From the NCBI RefSeq assembly GCF_000718095.1, contig NZ_JOEI01000009.1, forward strand, positions 372,001 through 436,000: DNA of 64,000 nt, given 5' to 3'. Source of the stretch: Streptomyces scopuliridis RB72. Lineage in GTDB: Bacteria > Actinomycetota > Actinomycetes > Streptomycetales > Streptomycetaceae. The position numbers were made by a program, and so were the translations under genes. Positions within the stretch are counted from its first letter, which is position 1. The number at the start of each line of letters is the position of its first letter. Under the pieces are notes generated by a model, which searched no databases, was not told the DNA's origin, and saw only the letters and a program-made list of their open reading frames with translations. Shown piece by piece: positions 7,195-16,246 of this stretch.

Positions 7195-8502
7195 CTACCC
7201 AGAGGCCACTTGGCGGACTGCCCCGTCTCGAACTTCGGTCGTACGGTCCGGCCCCGTCGCCCGCCCCTCCGGTCCGTGCGGCCCGGTGCGGTGGACCTCC
7301 CGTACCAGAACGAGACAGCAGAGCGTGCCGATCGCCCCCGCCCCGGCGACGACCTGATGCACGGGCAGGAACTCGGCGGCCAGTCCCGCGGCGGCCATGC
7401 CGAGCCCCTGGATCGTCATCAGACCGGCCGTGAGCAGCGTCATCGCCCGGCCGCGCAGTTCCTCGGGGACCGCCGCGACGAACCACTGGTCGAGGCCGAT
7501 GACGTACGCGGCCCCCGCTCCGGCGAGGACGAGCGCGACCAGCGCCCAGCCGAGGCCGGGCCCGGCCCCGTACACCAGCAGGGGCAGCAGGCCCACGGCG
7601 GCGACCGGCAGGACGACGCGGGAGCGTGCGCGCGGGGAGAGCGCCGTACCGGCGTACAGCTCCGCCACGATGTGCCCCACGGGCATCGCGCACATCAGCA
7701 GCCCCAGCGCGGCGGGGCCCAGGCCGAGGGAGTCGGCGTACGGGGCGGCCAGGGCCTCGGGCGCGACGACGAACATCGGGGGCACCCAGAACAGCAGCAG
7801 GAGCGCCCGCGTACGCCGGTCGCCGAGCAGCAGCCGGGCCCCGCCGAGCGAATCCCTCAGCAGCGCACCGGCCCGCCCTGTCTCCCGTCCGGTGGCGCGG
7901 GCGGGCCGGTCGCGGGTCCCGAAGCGCAGCAGCGCGGCCGAGCAGAGGAACGTACCGACGGTGACGCAGATCGCACCCCGCGCGGGGACGACGGCGAGCA
8001 GCACCCCGCCCACCCCGAACCCGGCGAGCTGCGCGCTCTGCGAGACGATCCGCAGCAGGGAGCGGCCGAGTACGTACAGATCGCCCTCGCCGAGGATGTC
8101 GGTCAGCGCGGCCATCCTGGTCCCGGTGAAGACGGGCGCGATCGCGGCGACGACGCAGCGCAGGGCCAGCAGTCCGGCGATCGGCGTGCCGGGCAGCACC
8201 ATCACCCCGACGCACGCGGCGCAGAGCAGATCGCAGACCACCAGCACCCGCCGGGCGGGGTAGCGGTCGGCGACCCCGGCGAGGAGGGTCCCGCCGACGA
8301 GGTACGGGAGCAGGCCGAGCGCGAAGGTGAGGGCGCTGAGCAGCGGGGAGCCGGTGAGGTCGTAGACGAGGAAGGTCAGCGCGATCTCGCTGACGACCAC
8401 GCCGAGCAGCGAGAGGAGGTGCGCGGCGAAGACGAACCGGAACTCGCGGACGGCGAAGACGGCGCCGTATCCCCGGGAACCCCGGGAAGCGTTCTTGGGC
8501 AT
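7195..8502 (-). CDS. MFS transporter
   Basis: 435 aa with 12 predicted membrane segments. MFS loop motifs are visible in LLAGVADRYPARRVLVVCDLL (between TM2 and TM3) and in the second half near TM8-9. It resembles the enterobactin/macrolide-exporter-like MFS group of actinobacteria. It is divergent from an ArsR-type regulator with a perfect inverted repeat between the two, a common drug-responsive pair. The C-terminus is a hydrophilic tail of about 40 residues. Substrate unknown. Confidence 0.88.
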   Translation of the reverse strand: MPKNASRGSRGYGAVFAVREFRFVFAAHLLSLLGVVVSEIALTFLVYDLTGSPLLSALTFALGLLPYLVGGTLLAGVADRYPARRVLVVCDLLCAACVGVMVLPGTPIAGLLALRCVVAAIAPVFTGTRMAALTDILGEGDLYVLGRSLLRIVSQSAQLAGFGVGGVLLAVVPARGAICVTVGTFLCSAALLRFGTRDRPARATGRETGRAGALLRDSLGGARLLLGDRRTRALLLLFWVPPMFVVAPEALAAPYADSLGLGPAALGLLMCAMPVGHIVAELYAGTALSPRARSRVVLPVAAVGLLPLLVYGAGPGLGWALVALVLAGAGAAYVIGLDQWFVAAVPEELRGRAMTLLTAGLMTIQGLGMAAAGLAAEFLPVHQVVAGAGAIGTLCCLVLVREVHRTGPHGPEGRATGPDRTTEVRDGAVRQVASG

Positions 8503-8540
8503 GGAGGCAGACTGGCGGGGTTGGTGTGCCGGAGACAGAC

Positions 8541-8558
8541 ATTCGGATCAGTCCGAAT
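8541..8558. promoter_or_regulatory. Perfect inverted repeat between MFS and ArsR-type regulator
   Basis: ATTCGGA, spacer TCAG, TCCGAAT. It lies 38 bases upstream of the MFS start and 48 bases upstream of the regulator start, where one repressor dimer could cover both promoters. Likely operator of the adjacent winged-helix protein. Confidence 0.65.
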
Positions 8559-8606
8559 CTTCGGCCGGGAATCCACGAGTCTTCGGCACAGGGGGCCGCC
8601 CGCGTC

Positions 8607-9605
8607 ATGCCGTTCCAGCTCCACTTCGACGAGAGCGATCTGCTCCGCTGCCGGTTCGCCGTCTCGCCGCTCTGGGAGACGCAGGAAGCGGTACGCACCC
8701 TCGCGCGCCCCGAGCGGCATGGCTACCACCTGCCGTGGCTGCGCGGGATCCGGACCGCGGCGGCGGCGATCGACCTCGCGCCGTTGCATCTCCTGATGCC
8801 CGAGCGCGGGCACAACCCGGACTTCCTCAGCCGCCCGCCGTCGGTCCCCCTCCCCACCTTCGAGGAGGAGATCGCGGCCGTACGCGCCACCGACCCTGAG
8901 CTGGTCAGGACCGACATCACGCTGGCGCTCGCCGACACCCCGGGCGCCGCGGCGAGCCCCGAGGGCCGGGCGCTGGCGGCGGATCCGGCGCGGGCCCTGC
9001 GGAAGCTGGCCGGGCTGCTGGAGCGGGTGTGGCACGAACTGGTCGAGCCCGACTGGCCCCGGCTGCGCACCCTGCTGGAGGCCGATGTGGCGTACCACTC
9101 GCGGCGGTTGGCGGAGAACGGGCTGCACGGGCTGCTGGGCGAGCTGAGTCCGCAGCTCGGCTGGACGGACGGCTCCACACTGACGATCACGGGGACGAAC
9201 GGCAGCCATACGCGGGTCCTCGGCGGCGACGGGCTGGTCCTGATGCCGAGTGTGTTCTGCTGGCCGAACGTCGTCAGCGGTTACCTGCCGCCGTGGCAGC
9301 CGGCCGTGATCTATCCGGTGCGCGGCATCGGCGGCCTGTGGACACGGCCCTCGGACCGTACGCCCGACGCGCTGGCCCGGCTGCTGGGCCGGGCGCGGGC
9401 GGACGTGCTGTGCGCGCTGGAAGAACCGGCCGGGACGACGGCGCTCGCGCGACTGCTGGGGCTGGCCCCGTCCTCCGTGTCGGCGCACCTTGCGGCGCTG
9501 CGCGGGGCGGGGCTGCTGACGTCGCGGCGGTACGGACACCAGGTGCTGTACGAGCGGACGCCGCTCGGTATCGCGCTGTCGGTGTCGCAGAGCGCGACCG
9601 ACTGA
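8607..9605 (+). CDS. ArsR-type winged-helix regulator with N-terminal DUF5937-like domain
   Basis: 332 aa from the ATG at 8607; the open frame extends further upstream over the operator. The first 250 residues are the poorly known domain that begins MPFQLHFDESDLLRCRFAVSPLWE, typical of long actinobacterial ArsR-like proteins. The C-terminal 75 residues hold the HTH: LCALEEPAGTTALARLLGLAPSSVSAHLAALRGAGLL plus wing. Unlike classical ArsR, no metal-binding cysteine pair is visible, so a small organic ligand is likely (inference). Divergent from the MFS gene. Confidence 0.82.
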   Translation: MPFQLHFDESDLLRCRFAVSPLWETQEAVRTLARPERHGYHLPWLRGIRTAAAAIDLAPLHLLMPERGHNPDFLSRPPSVPLPTFEEEIAAVRATDPELVRTDITLALADTPGAAASPEGRALAADPARALRKLAGLLERVWHELVEPDWPRLRTLLEADVAYHSRRLAENGLHGLLGELSPQLGWTDGSTLTITGTNGSHTRVLGGDGLVLMPSVFCWPNVVSGYLPPWQPAVIYPVRGIGGLWTRPSDRTPDALARLLGRARADVLCALEEPAGTTALARLLGLAPSSVSAHLAALRGAGLLTSRRYGHQVLYERTPLGIALSVSQSATD

Positions 9606-9672
9606 ACATTATGTAACGATATGCCGGTCTTGCCATTCCCATCGTCGCCCAGTCGTCTTCCGAGGGGGCTGG

Positions 9673-10788
9673 ATGTCCGGCCGCAGACCACACCGCCCGC
9701 ACGCGCCGCACCGCCGCGCACGCGCCCCGCGCCGCCGCCCGTGTTCACTCGCCTCCGCCGCCCTCGCGGCGGTGCTCGCGCTGACGGCCGCCGGCTGCTC
9801 CTCCGAATCCCGCCAGGACTCCGTCGAACGGACCGACCGGGCCGAGCGGGCGGGCCGGACCGGCCCCTCCGCGCTCCGGAGCGAAGCCGCCCCCACCGCG
9901 CCCTCGCCCTTCTGGGTCGATCCGGAGAGCGACGCGGCCCGTCAGGTCAGGGAGTGGGAGAAGCAGGGGCGTACGGACGACGCGAAGGCGCTGCGGCGGA
10001 TCTCCGAGCGCGCGGTGGCCGACTGGCCGGCCGGTGACAACCCCGAGCCCGGGATCAGCAGGGCCGTACGGGGCGCGACGGCCGCCAAGAGCACGGCCGT
10101 CTTCGTCGCGTACAACATCCCCCACCGCGACTGCGGGCTCTACTCCGCGGGCGGCGCCCATGACACCCAGTCCTACCGCGACTGGATCGACTCCTTCGCC
10201 GCCGCCATCGGCAACGCCGAGGCCATCGTCATCCTGGAGCCGGACGCCGTTCCGCATCTGACGGACGGCTGCACCCCGGCGGAGTACCACGACGAGCGGT
10301 ACGAGCTGCTCACCCACGCCATCGGCAGGCTCAAGCGGCAGCCGCGTACCCGCGTCTATTTGGACGCCGGCAATCCGCACTGGATCGCCGACCCCGCCAA
10401 GCTCACCGAGCCGCTCCGGCGGGCCGGGATCGCCTCGGCCGACGGCTTCTCGCTCAATGTGTCCAACTTCCAGACGAACGACGCGGTCAAGGCGTACGGC
10501 ACCCGGCTCTCCGGGCTGCTCGGCGATGTCCATTTCACCATCGACACCAGCAGGAACGGCGCGGGCCCGCTGCGGGGCGACCGGGACGAGGCGTGGTGCA
10601 ACCCGCCGGGCCGGGCGCTCGGCTCGCCGCCGACCACGAACACCGGCAACGAGCTGCTGGACGCCTATCTCTGGATCAAGCGCCCCGGCGACTCGGACGG
10701 CCCCTGCCGCGGCGGCCCGGCGGCCGGCACCTGGTGGCCCGACTACGCGCTGGGCCTCGCCCGCAGAAGCAAGGACACGACCGCCTAG
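9673..10788 (+). CDS. cslZ: Glycoside hydrolase family 6 lipoprotein (CslZ-like endoglucanase)
   Basis: 371 aa. Arg-rich N-terminus, hydrophobic segment and lipobox LTAAGC (Cys about 39), so probably an anchored lipoprotein. The GH6 core begins near residue 120: VAYNIPHRDCGLYSAGG, the general-acid segment VILEPDAVPH, VYLDAGNPHW, and FTIDTSRNGAGPL. GH6 enzymes cleave beta-1,4-glucan. Convergent with glxA and cslA, it matches CslZ (SCO2838 in S. coelicolor), which trims the tip-associated glucan. The ATG at 9673 has GAGGGGG upstream. High confidence in family; role inferred from context. Confidence 0.88.
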   Translation: MSGRRPHRPHAPHRRARAPRRRPCSLASAALAAVLALTAAGCSSESRQDSVERTDRAERAGRTGPSALRSEAAPTAPSPFWVDPESDAARQVREWEKQGRTDDAKALRRISERAVADWPAGDNPEPGISRAVRGATAAKSTAVFVAYNIPHRDCGLYSAGGAHDTQSYRDWIDSFAAAIGNAEAIVILEPDAVPHLTDGCTPAEYHDERYELLTHAIGRLKRQPRTRVYLDAGNPHWIADPAKLTEPLRRAGIASADGFSLNVSNFQTNDAVKAYGTRLSGLLGDVHFTIDTSRNGAGPLRGDRDEAWCNPPGRALGSPPTTNTGNELLDAYLWIKRPGDSDGPCRGGPAAGTWWPDYALGLARRSKDTTA

Positions 10789-10814
10789 GTCCTGTCCGGC
10801 CGATCTTCGCGGGC

Positions 10815-12794
10815 TCACTCCACCCGGATCCACTTCGCCTCGGACGGGATACCGGCGGAGTCGGTGACGAAGAGCATGTACCAGCCGGGTGGTACCAGCG
10901 CCCGGTCCTTCGGCACCTCGACCGTCACCGCGTCCTTGGTCTTGGTGAGTGCCAGCTCGATGGAGCGCTGCTCGACATCCGTCGTGTGTGTCACGGCGCT
11001 CGGCCGCATCAGCCTCGCCTTCGCGATCCGGTCGGGACGGGCGGCGCGGAAAGTGGCCCGGCCGGTCCGGTCGACCTCCTGCGGCCCCTCCCCCAGCGCG
11101 GGTCTGTTCTCACCGACCCCGTCACCCTGGAGATAGGGCGGCGTATAGATCTCCACACGCTGTTCGAAGGTCCCGAGCTTGGTGTTGTCGGCGTCGCGGA
11201 AGAGCGGGTCGGAGCCGAAGGTGACCACACGGCCGTCCGGCAGCAGCAGCGCCTCCGAGTGGTAGTTGCGCCCCACGGTCGGGTCGGCGGCCGGCCGGAA
11301 GGTACTGGTCCTCGGCTCGTAGAACTGCGCCTTGAGGATGTCGCTGGCGCTGCGCCCTCGGTAGTCGGAGGAGCCGCCGGTGGTGAACACCGTGTCGTCC
11401 GGGAGCAGCACACTGCTCAGATAACGCGTCCCCTTCGGCAGCCTGGGCCCTTCCTGGAAGGCCGGGCTGTCCTGTGTGAGGTCGACGATCGCCGTACGGC
11501 TGGTGGCCTTGGAGGACTCACCGACGCCCCCGCCGCCGAGCAGCATCACCCGCTGGTCCTGGGCCGGCGGCAGCATCAGGGAGGCCGAGGTCTCCGTCTG
11601 GTCCGGATCGGTGAGCCCGCCGACCTCGGTGAAGGTGTTCTTCGTGAGGTCCCAGATCCCCGGCCGCCGGCCCTTCTCGGCGGGCCCGTACCCCGCGTTG
11701 GAGCCCGAGTAGAAGAGCTTGCCGCCCTTGGTGAGGAAGAGCGCGGGATACGTCGGGAAGTAGCGGGTGGGGCCCTTGGACCACTCCTTGGTCTCCGGGT
11801 CGTAGAGCTCGTTGTCCCCGGTGAGTACGGCGCCGACATCGTCGAGGCCGGAGACGGCGAGCACCTTCCCGTCGTCGAGGGTCACCAGCGTGGGGTACCA
11901 GCGGGCTTCCTTCATCGGATCCACCGGGATGTACTTCTCGGCCCTGGGGTCGAACTCGTACGCGGATCTGATGCCCTGGAAGTCCTGCTTCTCCGTGGTG
12001 AGTTTCTGCGCGAGGCCATAGAGATCGTCCGCGTCCTTGCCGGTGAGCCCGACGATCTCGTACTGCGCGGCCTGGGTGGTCAGCCCGCGCGGGCCCGTCT
12101 CGGCCGCCTCCACGAACACCCGCGCCTCGCCGGCCGTCACCTTCGTACGCCAGGGCAGCATCCGGCCGCCCTGCCCGTACCCGACCTTGAGTTCCTTCTT
12201 CGCCCTGGGCACGGTGACATCGAACTTGCTGATGAACTCGACGCCCGAGGGGGAGCGGAAGCGGGTGCCCTTCTTGAAGGTGTGGGCGCGGTCCGGGTTC
12301 TCGTTCTTGACCCGCATCCGGCCGCCGGCCCGCTTCACCTCGCCGTCGAGGACCTCGTAGCGCGCCGTGCCGCCCGCCACCAGCAGCCGTCCGTCGGGGA
12401 GCTGGGAGTGGCCCGAGCAGAAGAAGTCCTCCGGAGTGGGGATCTTCTTGAAGGAGTTGTCGGCCGGGTTCCAGAGGATCGTGTCGAACGACCCCTCGTC
12501 GAACTTCTTCTGGTTGTTGCCGGAGCCGGCGATGATCAGCACCTTGCCGGTGTGCAGCAGGGCCGCGTGGATCGCGTTCGTACGGAATTCCTTCGGGACG
12601 TCGAGGATCTCCCAGGAGCCGTACTGCCGTTTGTAGCCCGGCTGCGCGATCTTGTACGCGTGATACCTCTCCTCGGCGAAGGTGAGGGCCGCGGGGGCGT
12701 TGAGGGCGGCCAGCACCACCAGCGCCCCGCCGCCGAGCAGGGTCTTCTTGAACTTCTCCGACGGCCTGTGGCGCGGCCGGTACCGCTGGGGCAT
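10815..12794 (-). CDS. glxA: Mononuclear copper-radical oxidase GlxA (galactose-oxidase-like)
   Basis: 659 aa. N-terminal signal anchor (about residues 18-42), then kelch beta-propeller and C-terminal Ig-like domain. All copper-radical residues can be placed: Cys in FFCSGHSQLPDGR and Tyr in RWYPTLVTLDDGK (the Tyr-Cys cofactor), the Tyr-His pair in GRNYHSEALLLPDGR, and the C-terminal His in AVTHTTDVEQ. In Streptomyces GlxA acts at hyphal tips with CslA to deposit a beta-glucan needed for aerial growth and pellet formation; copper loading ties it to copper-dependent development (established). Its ATG lies three bases after the cslA stop, so the two are co-transcribed. Confidence 0.95.
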   Translation of the reverse strand: MPQRYRPRHRPSEKFKKTLLGGGALVVLAALNAPAALTFAEERYHAYKIAQPGYKRQYGSWEILDVPKEFRTNAIHAALLHTGKVLIIAGSGNNQKKFDEGSFDTILWNPADNSFKKIPTPEDFFCSGHSQLPDGRLLVAGGTARYEVLDGEVKRAGGRMRVKNENPDRAHTFKKGTRFRSPSGVEFISKFDVTVPRAKKELKVGYGQGGRMLPWRTKVTAGEARVFVEAAETGPRGLTTQAAQYEIVGLTGKDADDLYGLAQKLTTEKQDFQGIRSAYEFDPRAEKYIPVDPMKEARWYPTLVTLDDGKVLAVSGLDDVGAVLTGDNELYDPETKEWSKGPTRYFPTYPALFLTKGGKLFYSGSNAGYGPAEKGRRPGIWDLTKNTFTEVGGLTDPDQTETSASLMLPPAQDQRVMLLGGGGVGESSKATSRTAIVDLTQDSPAFQEGPRLPKGTRYLSSVLLPDDTVFTTGGSSDYRGRSASDILKAQFYEPRTSTFRPAADPTVGRNYHSEALLLPDGRVVTFGSDPLFRDADNTKLGTFEQRVEIYTPPYLQGDGVGENRPALGEGPQEVDRTGRATFRAARPDRIAKARLMRPSAVTHTTDVEQRSIELALTKTKDAVTVEVPKDRALVPPGWYMLFVTDSAGIPSEAKWIRVE

Positions 12795-12797
12795 GGG

Positions 12798-14726
12798 TCA
12801 GCTCCCTCCTGTCGTGGTCACAGGCGCTACGGCCGTCACGACCGCCGCGGCGAACGCGGGCTCGGGCTCCAACTCGGGGTCCAAGTCCGGGTCCGGGTCC
12901 AGGTCCATGTCCAGGTCGAAGTCCAGGTCCGGGTCCAGGTCGAAGTCCGCGTCCAGGTCCAGGTCCGGGTCCTCGGTGGCGTCCACAGAGGTACGTACGG
13001 AGGCTTGTACGGCGTCGCCGCCGGCGCGCCCGGCCAGCAGCGTCCGGACCCAGACGCCGACCGGTGCGAGCGCGATCGCCAGCGCCAGGACCGCCCAGGT
13101 GCGCATCGCCGCGTGGGTGTGGCCGAGGACCACCGACGCGACGAGCGAGGCGATCAGCACGGCGGCCCAGAAGAGATGGAGCCGGAAGGTCAGCAGCCGG
13201 TCGGGGCTCGCCCGGCCGCCCTTGGGGGTGACCACGAAGCGGCCGCGGGTGCGGAGCAGCGCCGAGATCAGCGACCTCAGATAGACCGGCGCGGAGAGCG
13301 CGGACATCGCCATTCCGGCGAGACCGCCCGAGCCGCGCGGCTCGTGGGGCGAGACATTGTGCCGCCGGTTCCAGAGATAGAGCCCTATCTGGAGGGCGGC
13401 GGCGTCGCTGTAGAGCATCAGCAGGACCGAGGACGAGACCTGGGTGCCGGAGGCGCCGAACCAGAGGAAGAGAACGCAGCTGAGAATGCCGAGGAACCAG
13501 TTGACGGCGGTCATCGGGTAGTAGACGAGCATCAGCGTGTAGCTGAGCAGCCGTCCCGGCGGCACCCGCAACGGCGCCTTCCAGTACTGCTTGAGCAGCG
13601 TTTCGTACGTCCCCCGCGACCAGCGCAGCTGCTGGGTGAAGAAGTCGGTCCAGGAGGCGGGGCCCTCGCCCACGGCCAGTACGTCGGGGGTGTAGACGGA
13701 GCGCCAGAACCGGCCGGTGACGGGGTTCCTGGTGCGGTGCAGCTCGAACCCGGTGGCCATGTCCTCGGTGATCGAGTCGTACAGCCCGCCGATCTGGAGG
13801 ACCGCCCTGACCCGGACGACATTGTTCGTACCGACGAACATCGGGGCGTGGTAGCGGTTGCCGGCCCGCTGGATCAGCGCGTGGAACAGGAACTGCTGGG
13901 ACTCGGCGGCCTTGGTGACCGGCGAGCTGTAATTGCCGTACACCTGGGGGCCGACGACGAAGGCCGTGTCCGGGTCCCGGAAGTAGCCCATCATCCGCTC
14001 CAGGAAGTTCGGGAGCGGGACGTGGTCGGTGTCGACGGAGGCGAAGAAGTCGTAGTCCTCGCCGTGCATGGCGAGCCAGGCGTTGTAGTTGCCGTGCTTG
14101 GTGCGCGCCTTGTGCACGCCCCGCCGGCGGTTCCACTCCGGTATGCCGTGCCGGGTGAAGTGGCGGACCCCCAGCTCCTCGCAGAGCGCCCTGGCCGCGC
14201 TGTCGTCGCCCTCGTCCAGCAGCCAGATGTCGAGCGGGCCGCTGTGGCGCAGCCGTACGGCTCCTTCGAGCGTGGCCCGCACCATGGTGAGCGGTTCCTT
14301 GCCCGGGACGTACGTGGTGAGGAACGCGACGCGGGTGCCCGGTTCGGCGGGGACGGGTATGGGGTCCCTGGCGACCATCGTGGCGTGGGCGACCGACGTG
14401 ACGTTGACGAGCATGAAGAGGGCGATGAGCCCGATCGAGCCGAGCATCACGTGGTCGAGGACCACCAGCCAGCGGTCGCCGCCGTCGCGCTCGGTGCGGT
14501 GGGTGGGCCAGACCAGATAGACCAGCAGGGCGCCGGAGAGCAGCGGCGCCAGGGCCATCAGCAGGACGGCTCTTATTCGGTGGGGTTCCCGCGCGAGCAG
14601 ACTCCGGTAGCGCACCCGGTAGGCAACGGCCAGGTCCGGTTCCCTGAGCGGGCCGGCCAGGCAGCTGTGGACGTCGTAGTCGTACTCGGAACCGTCCGGC
14701 CGCACGGATGCCTCCAGCTGTCGCAC
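12798..14726 (-). CDS. cslA: Cellulose synthase-like glycosyltransferase CslA
   Basis: 642 aa, GTG start. Two N-terminal membrane segments (about 52-105), cytosolic GT2 domain, then membrane segments. Processive GT2 motifs: ASVDTDHVPLP (DxD), ITEDMATG (catalytic Asp) and QQLRWSRGTY (QxxRW). It makes a beta-1,4-linked glucan at hyphal tips and is known to interact with DivIVA. The extreme C-terminus (about 588-627) is a repetitive Asp/Leu/Pro run encoded by GTCCAG-type repeats. No convincing ribosome site precedes the GTG, so the start is tentative. glxA follows directly; cslZ is convergent. Confidence 0.94.
   Translation of the reverse strand: MRQLEASVRPDGSEYDYDVHSCLAGPLREPDLAVAYRVRYRSLLAREPHRIRAVLLMALAPLLSGALLVYLVWPTHRTERDGGDRWLVVLDHVMLGSIGLIALFMLVNVTSVAHATMVARDPIPVPAEPGTRVAFLTTYVPGKEPLTMVRATLEGAVRLRHSGPLDIWLLDEGDDSAARALCEELGVRHFTRHGIPEWNRRRGVHKARTKHGNYNAWLAMHGEDYDFFASVDTDHVPLPNFLERMMGYFRDPDTAFVVGPQVYGNYSSPVTKAAESQQFLFHALIQRAGNRYHAPMFVGTNNVVRVRAVLQIGGLYDSITEDMATGFELHRTRNPVTGRFWRSVYTPDVLAVGEGPASWTDFFTQQLRWSRGTYETLLKQYWKAPLRVPPGRLLSYTLMLVYYPMTAVNWFLGILSCVLFLWFGASGTQVSSSVLLMLYSDAAALQIGLYLWNRRHNVSPHEPRGSGGLAGMAMSALSAPVYLRSLISALLRTRGRFVVTPKGGRASPDRLLTFRLHLFWAAVLIASLVASVVLGHTHAAMRTWAVLALAIALAPVGVWVRTLLAGRAGGDAVQASVRTSVDATEDPDLDLDADFDLDPDLDFDLDMDLDPDPDLDPELEPEPAFAAAVVTAVAPVTTTGGS
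12860..12975 (-). repeat. GTCCAGGTCC-type repeat coding the acidic CslA tail
   Basis: About 115 bp of imperfect GTCCAGGTCC/GTCCGGGTCC/GTCGAAGTCC units near the 3' end of cslA. In frame they encode alternating Asp-Leu, Asp-Phe and Asp-Pro pairs. Such short-unit DNA is prone to slippage, so tail length probably varies between strains. Confidence 0.75.
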
Positions 14727-14821
14727 CAGATTGATATCCCCACAGAAAGGGACATTTACCGGCGTGTCGACTGGAGGCGGCCGTGCGAGCGGTACTCGGT
14801 GCGGAGGTTAACGCGTACGGC

Positions 14822-15115
14822 TCAGCCGGCGAGGTAGCGCTCCACCGTCTCGACCTTCGAGGTGAGACCGTCCGTGACCCCCGGCCGGATGTCGGCCTTG
14901 AGGACGAGCGAGACCCGTCCGGCGCGTGCCTCGACCGCGGCGACGGCCCGCTTCACCACGTCCATCACCTCGTCCCACTCCCCCTCGACCGAGGTGAACA
15001 TGGCGTCCGTACGGTTGGGCAGCCCGGACTCGCGGACGACACGGACGGCGTCGGCGACGTACTCCCCGACGTCCTCGCCCACGCCCAGCGGGCTCACCGA
15101 GAAGGCGACGATCAT
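14822..15115 (-). CDS. MTH1187/YkoF-family thiamine-binding-like protein
   Basis: 97 aa, beginning [11 protein letters not shown]. Matches the small ferredoxin-fold MTH1187/YkoF (DUF77) family: N-terminal [18 protein letters not shown], central [26 protein letters not shown]-terminal [13 protein letters not shown]. Relatives bind thiamine or its pyrimidine moiety. The start overlaps the stop of the upstream DUF3817 gene as ATGA, so the two are translationally coupled. Confidence 0.85.
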   Translation of the reverse strand: MIVAFSVSPLGVGEDVGEYVADAVRVVRESGLPNRTDAMFTSVEGEWDEVMDVVKRAVAAVEARAGRVSLVLKADIRPGVTDGLTSKVETVERYLAG

Positions 15116-15456
15116 GCGCTCACCGTACCCTCGCGGCGCGCGCGGGAGGCGATGACCGCGTCGTCGGCGGCGCGCTTGAGCTTGCGCTCGGCGAAGAAAC
15201 CGCCGGCCGGCAGGACGGAGAGGACGAAGTAGAGGGCCGCGGTGCCGAAGGACCACTTGGTGCGGTTCCAGGCGTCCAGCCAGAAGACCACGTACAGCAC
15301 GAAGAGCAGGCCGTGGACGGCGCCCATCACGGGGACCGCGTTGAAGTCCGTCGTGCGCTTGAGCACCGAGCAGACGAGGAGCAGCAGGAACGACACGGCC
15401 TCCGGGGCGGAGACCAGACGGAGGCGATGGAGGGAGGAGGCGGTCTTGATGTCCAC
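15112..15456 (-). CDS. DUF3817 integral membrane protein
   Basis: 114 aa from the GTG at 15456 (GAAGG nine bases upstream; the open frame upstream lacks a plausible start). Three hydrophobic stretches with the family elements [21 protein letters not shown] and [16 protein letters not shown]. Paralogue of the 6.3-kb DUF3817 protein: both share HGxLFxxYVVF and FFxEPK/FFAERK. Coupled to the thiamine-binding-like gene. Function unknown. Confidence 0.85.
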   Translation of the reverse strand: MDIKTASSLHRLRLVSAPEAVSFLLLLVCSVLKRTTDFNAVPVMGAVHGLLFVLYVVFWLDAWNRTKWSFGTAALYFVLSVLPAGGFFAERKLKRAADDAVIASRARREGTVSA

Positions 15457-15491
15457 GAGGAGGCACCTTCGGCATCGGGGGCAGACGTGAT

Positions 15492-15511
15492 CTTGTGAAT
15501 GTGTGCACAAG
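15492..15511. promoter_or_regulatory. CTTGTG-N8-CACAAG dyad in divergent promoter region
   Basis: Six-base arms CTTGTG and CACAAG with an 8-base spacer lie between the DUF3817 and first AIM24 genes, about 35 bases before the former and 97 before the latter. Operator-like; no regulator gene is adjacent. Confidence 0.4.
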
Positions 15512-15607
15512 CGCGCTCTCATTGTGGCAGCACGGCTTTGCCCGACCGTTATCAGGGTCCGGCCATGGGCCCTGTTCGCTGTCGGTGCCGCCCGTTACCT
15601 TCGATCC

Positions 15608-16246
15608 GTGGCTCAGTTCCGACTGCAAGGCAGCAAGGTGCTCGCCGTCGACATGACCGGCGACGCCGTCAAGGCGAAGAACGGCTCGATGGTCGCGTAC
15701 GACGGCCGGATGACGTTCAAGAAGATGACCGGCGGCGGTGAGGGTCTGCGGGGGATGGTGACCCGCCGGCTCACCGGCGAACAGATGACCGTGATGGAGG
15801 TGAAGGGCCAGGGCACCTGCTATTTCGCCGACCGCGCGAGCGAGATCAGCCTTGTCTCGCTGCACGGCGACAAGCTCTTCGTCGAGGCGAGCAATCTGCT
15901 GTGCACGGACGCGGGGCTGCGCACCGGCACATCGTTCACGGGGCTGCGGGGCGGGGCGTCCGGCAATGGCCTGTTCACGACCACCGTCGAGGGCATGGGC
16001 CAGGCCGCGATCATGTCGGACGGCGAGGCGGTGATCCTGCGGGTGACACCGCAGTACCCGCTCTTCGTCGACCCCGGCGCGTATATCGCGCACCAGGGCA
16101 ACCTCCAGCAGAAGTTCCAGTCCGGCGTCAAATTCCGTACGTTCATGGGCGAGGGCTCGGGTGAGGCCTTCCAGATCCGCTTCGAGGGCGACGGGCTCGT
16201 CTACGTACAGCCCAGCGAGCGGAACACGATCGGGGGCGATGTCTGA
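15608..16246 (+). CDS. AIM24/TIGR00266 family protein (1 of 3)
   Basis: 212 aa from the GTG at 15608. No ribosome site is visible; a TTACCT element about ten bases upstream suggests a leaderless message. All-beta AIM24 fold: [32 protein letters not shown] segment [13 protein letters not shown], and [14 protein letters not shown]. Family members (yeast Aim24, bacterial TIGR00266) are mostly of unknown function. First of three tandem paralogues, with a one-base TGATG overlap to the next. Confidence 0.85.
   Translation: MAQFRLQGSKVLAVDMTGDAVKAKNGSMVAYDGRMTFKKMTGGGEGLRGMVTRRLTGEQMTVMEVKGQGTCYFADRASEISLVSLHGDKLFVEASNLLCTDAGLRTGTSFTGLRGGASGNGLFTTTVEGMGQAAIMSDGEAVILRVTPQYPLFVDPGAYIAHQGNLQQKFQSGVKFRTFMGEGSGEAFQIRFEGDGLVYVQPSERNTIGGDV

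Noticed and set aside
10593..14837. 1414-codon open frame on the plus strand across glxA and cslA
   Set aside because: It runs antisense to two well-recognised genes with all catalytic motifs, and its own translation has no recognisable fold.
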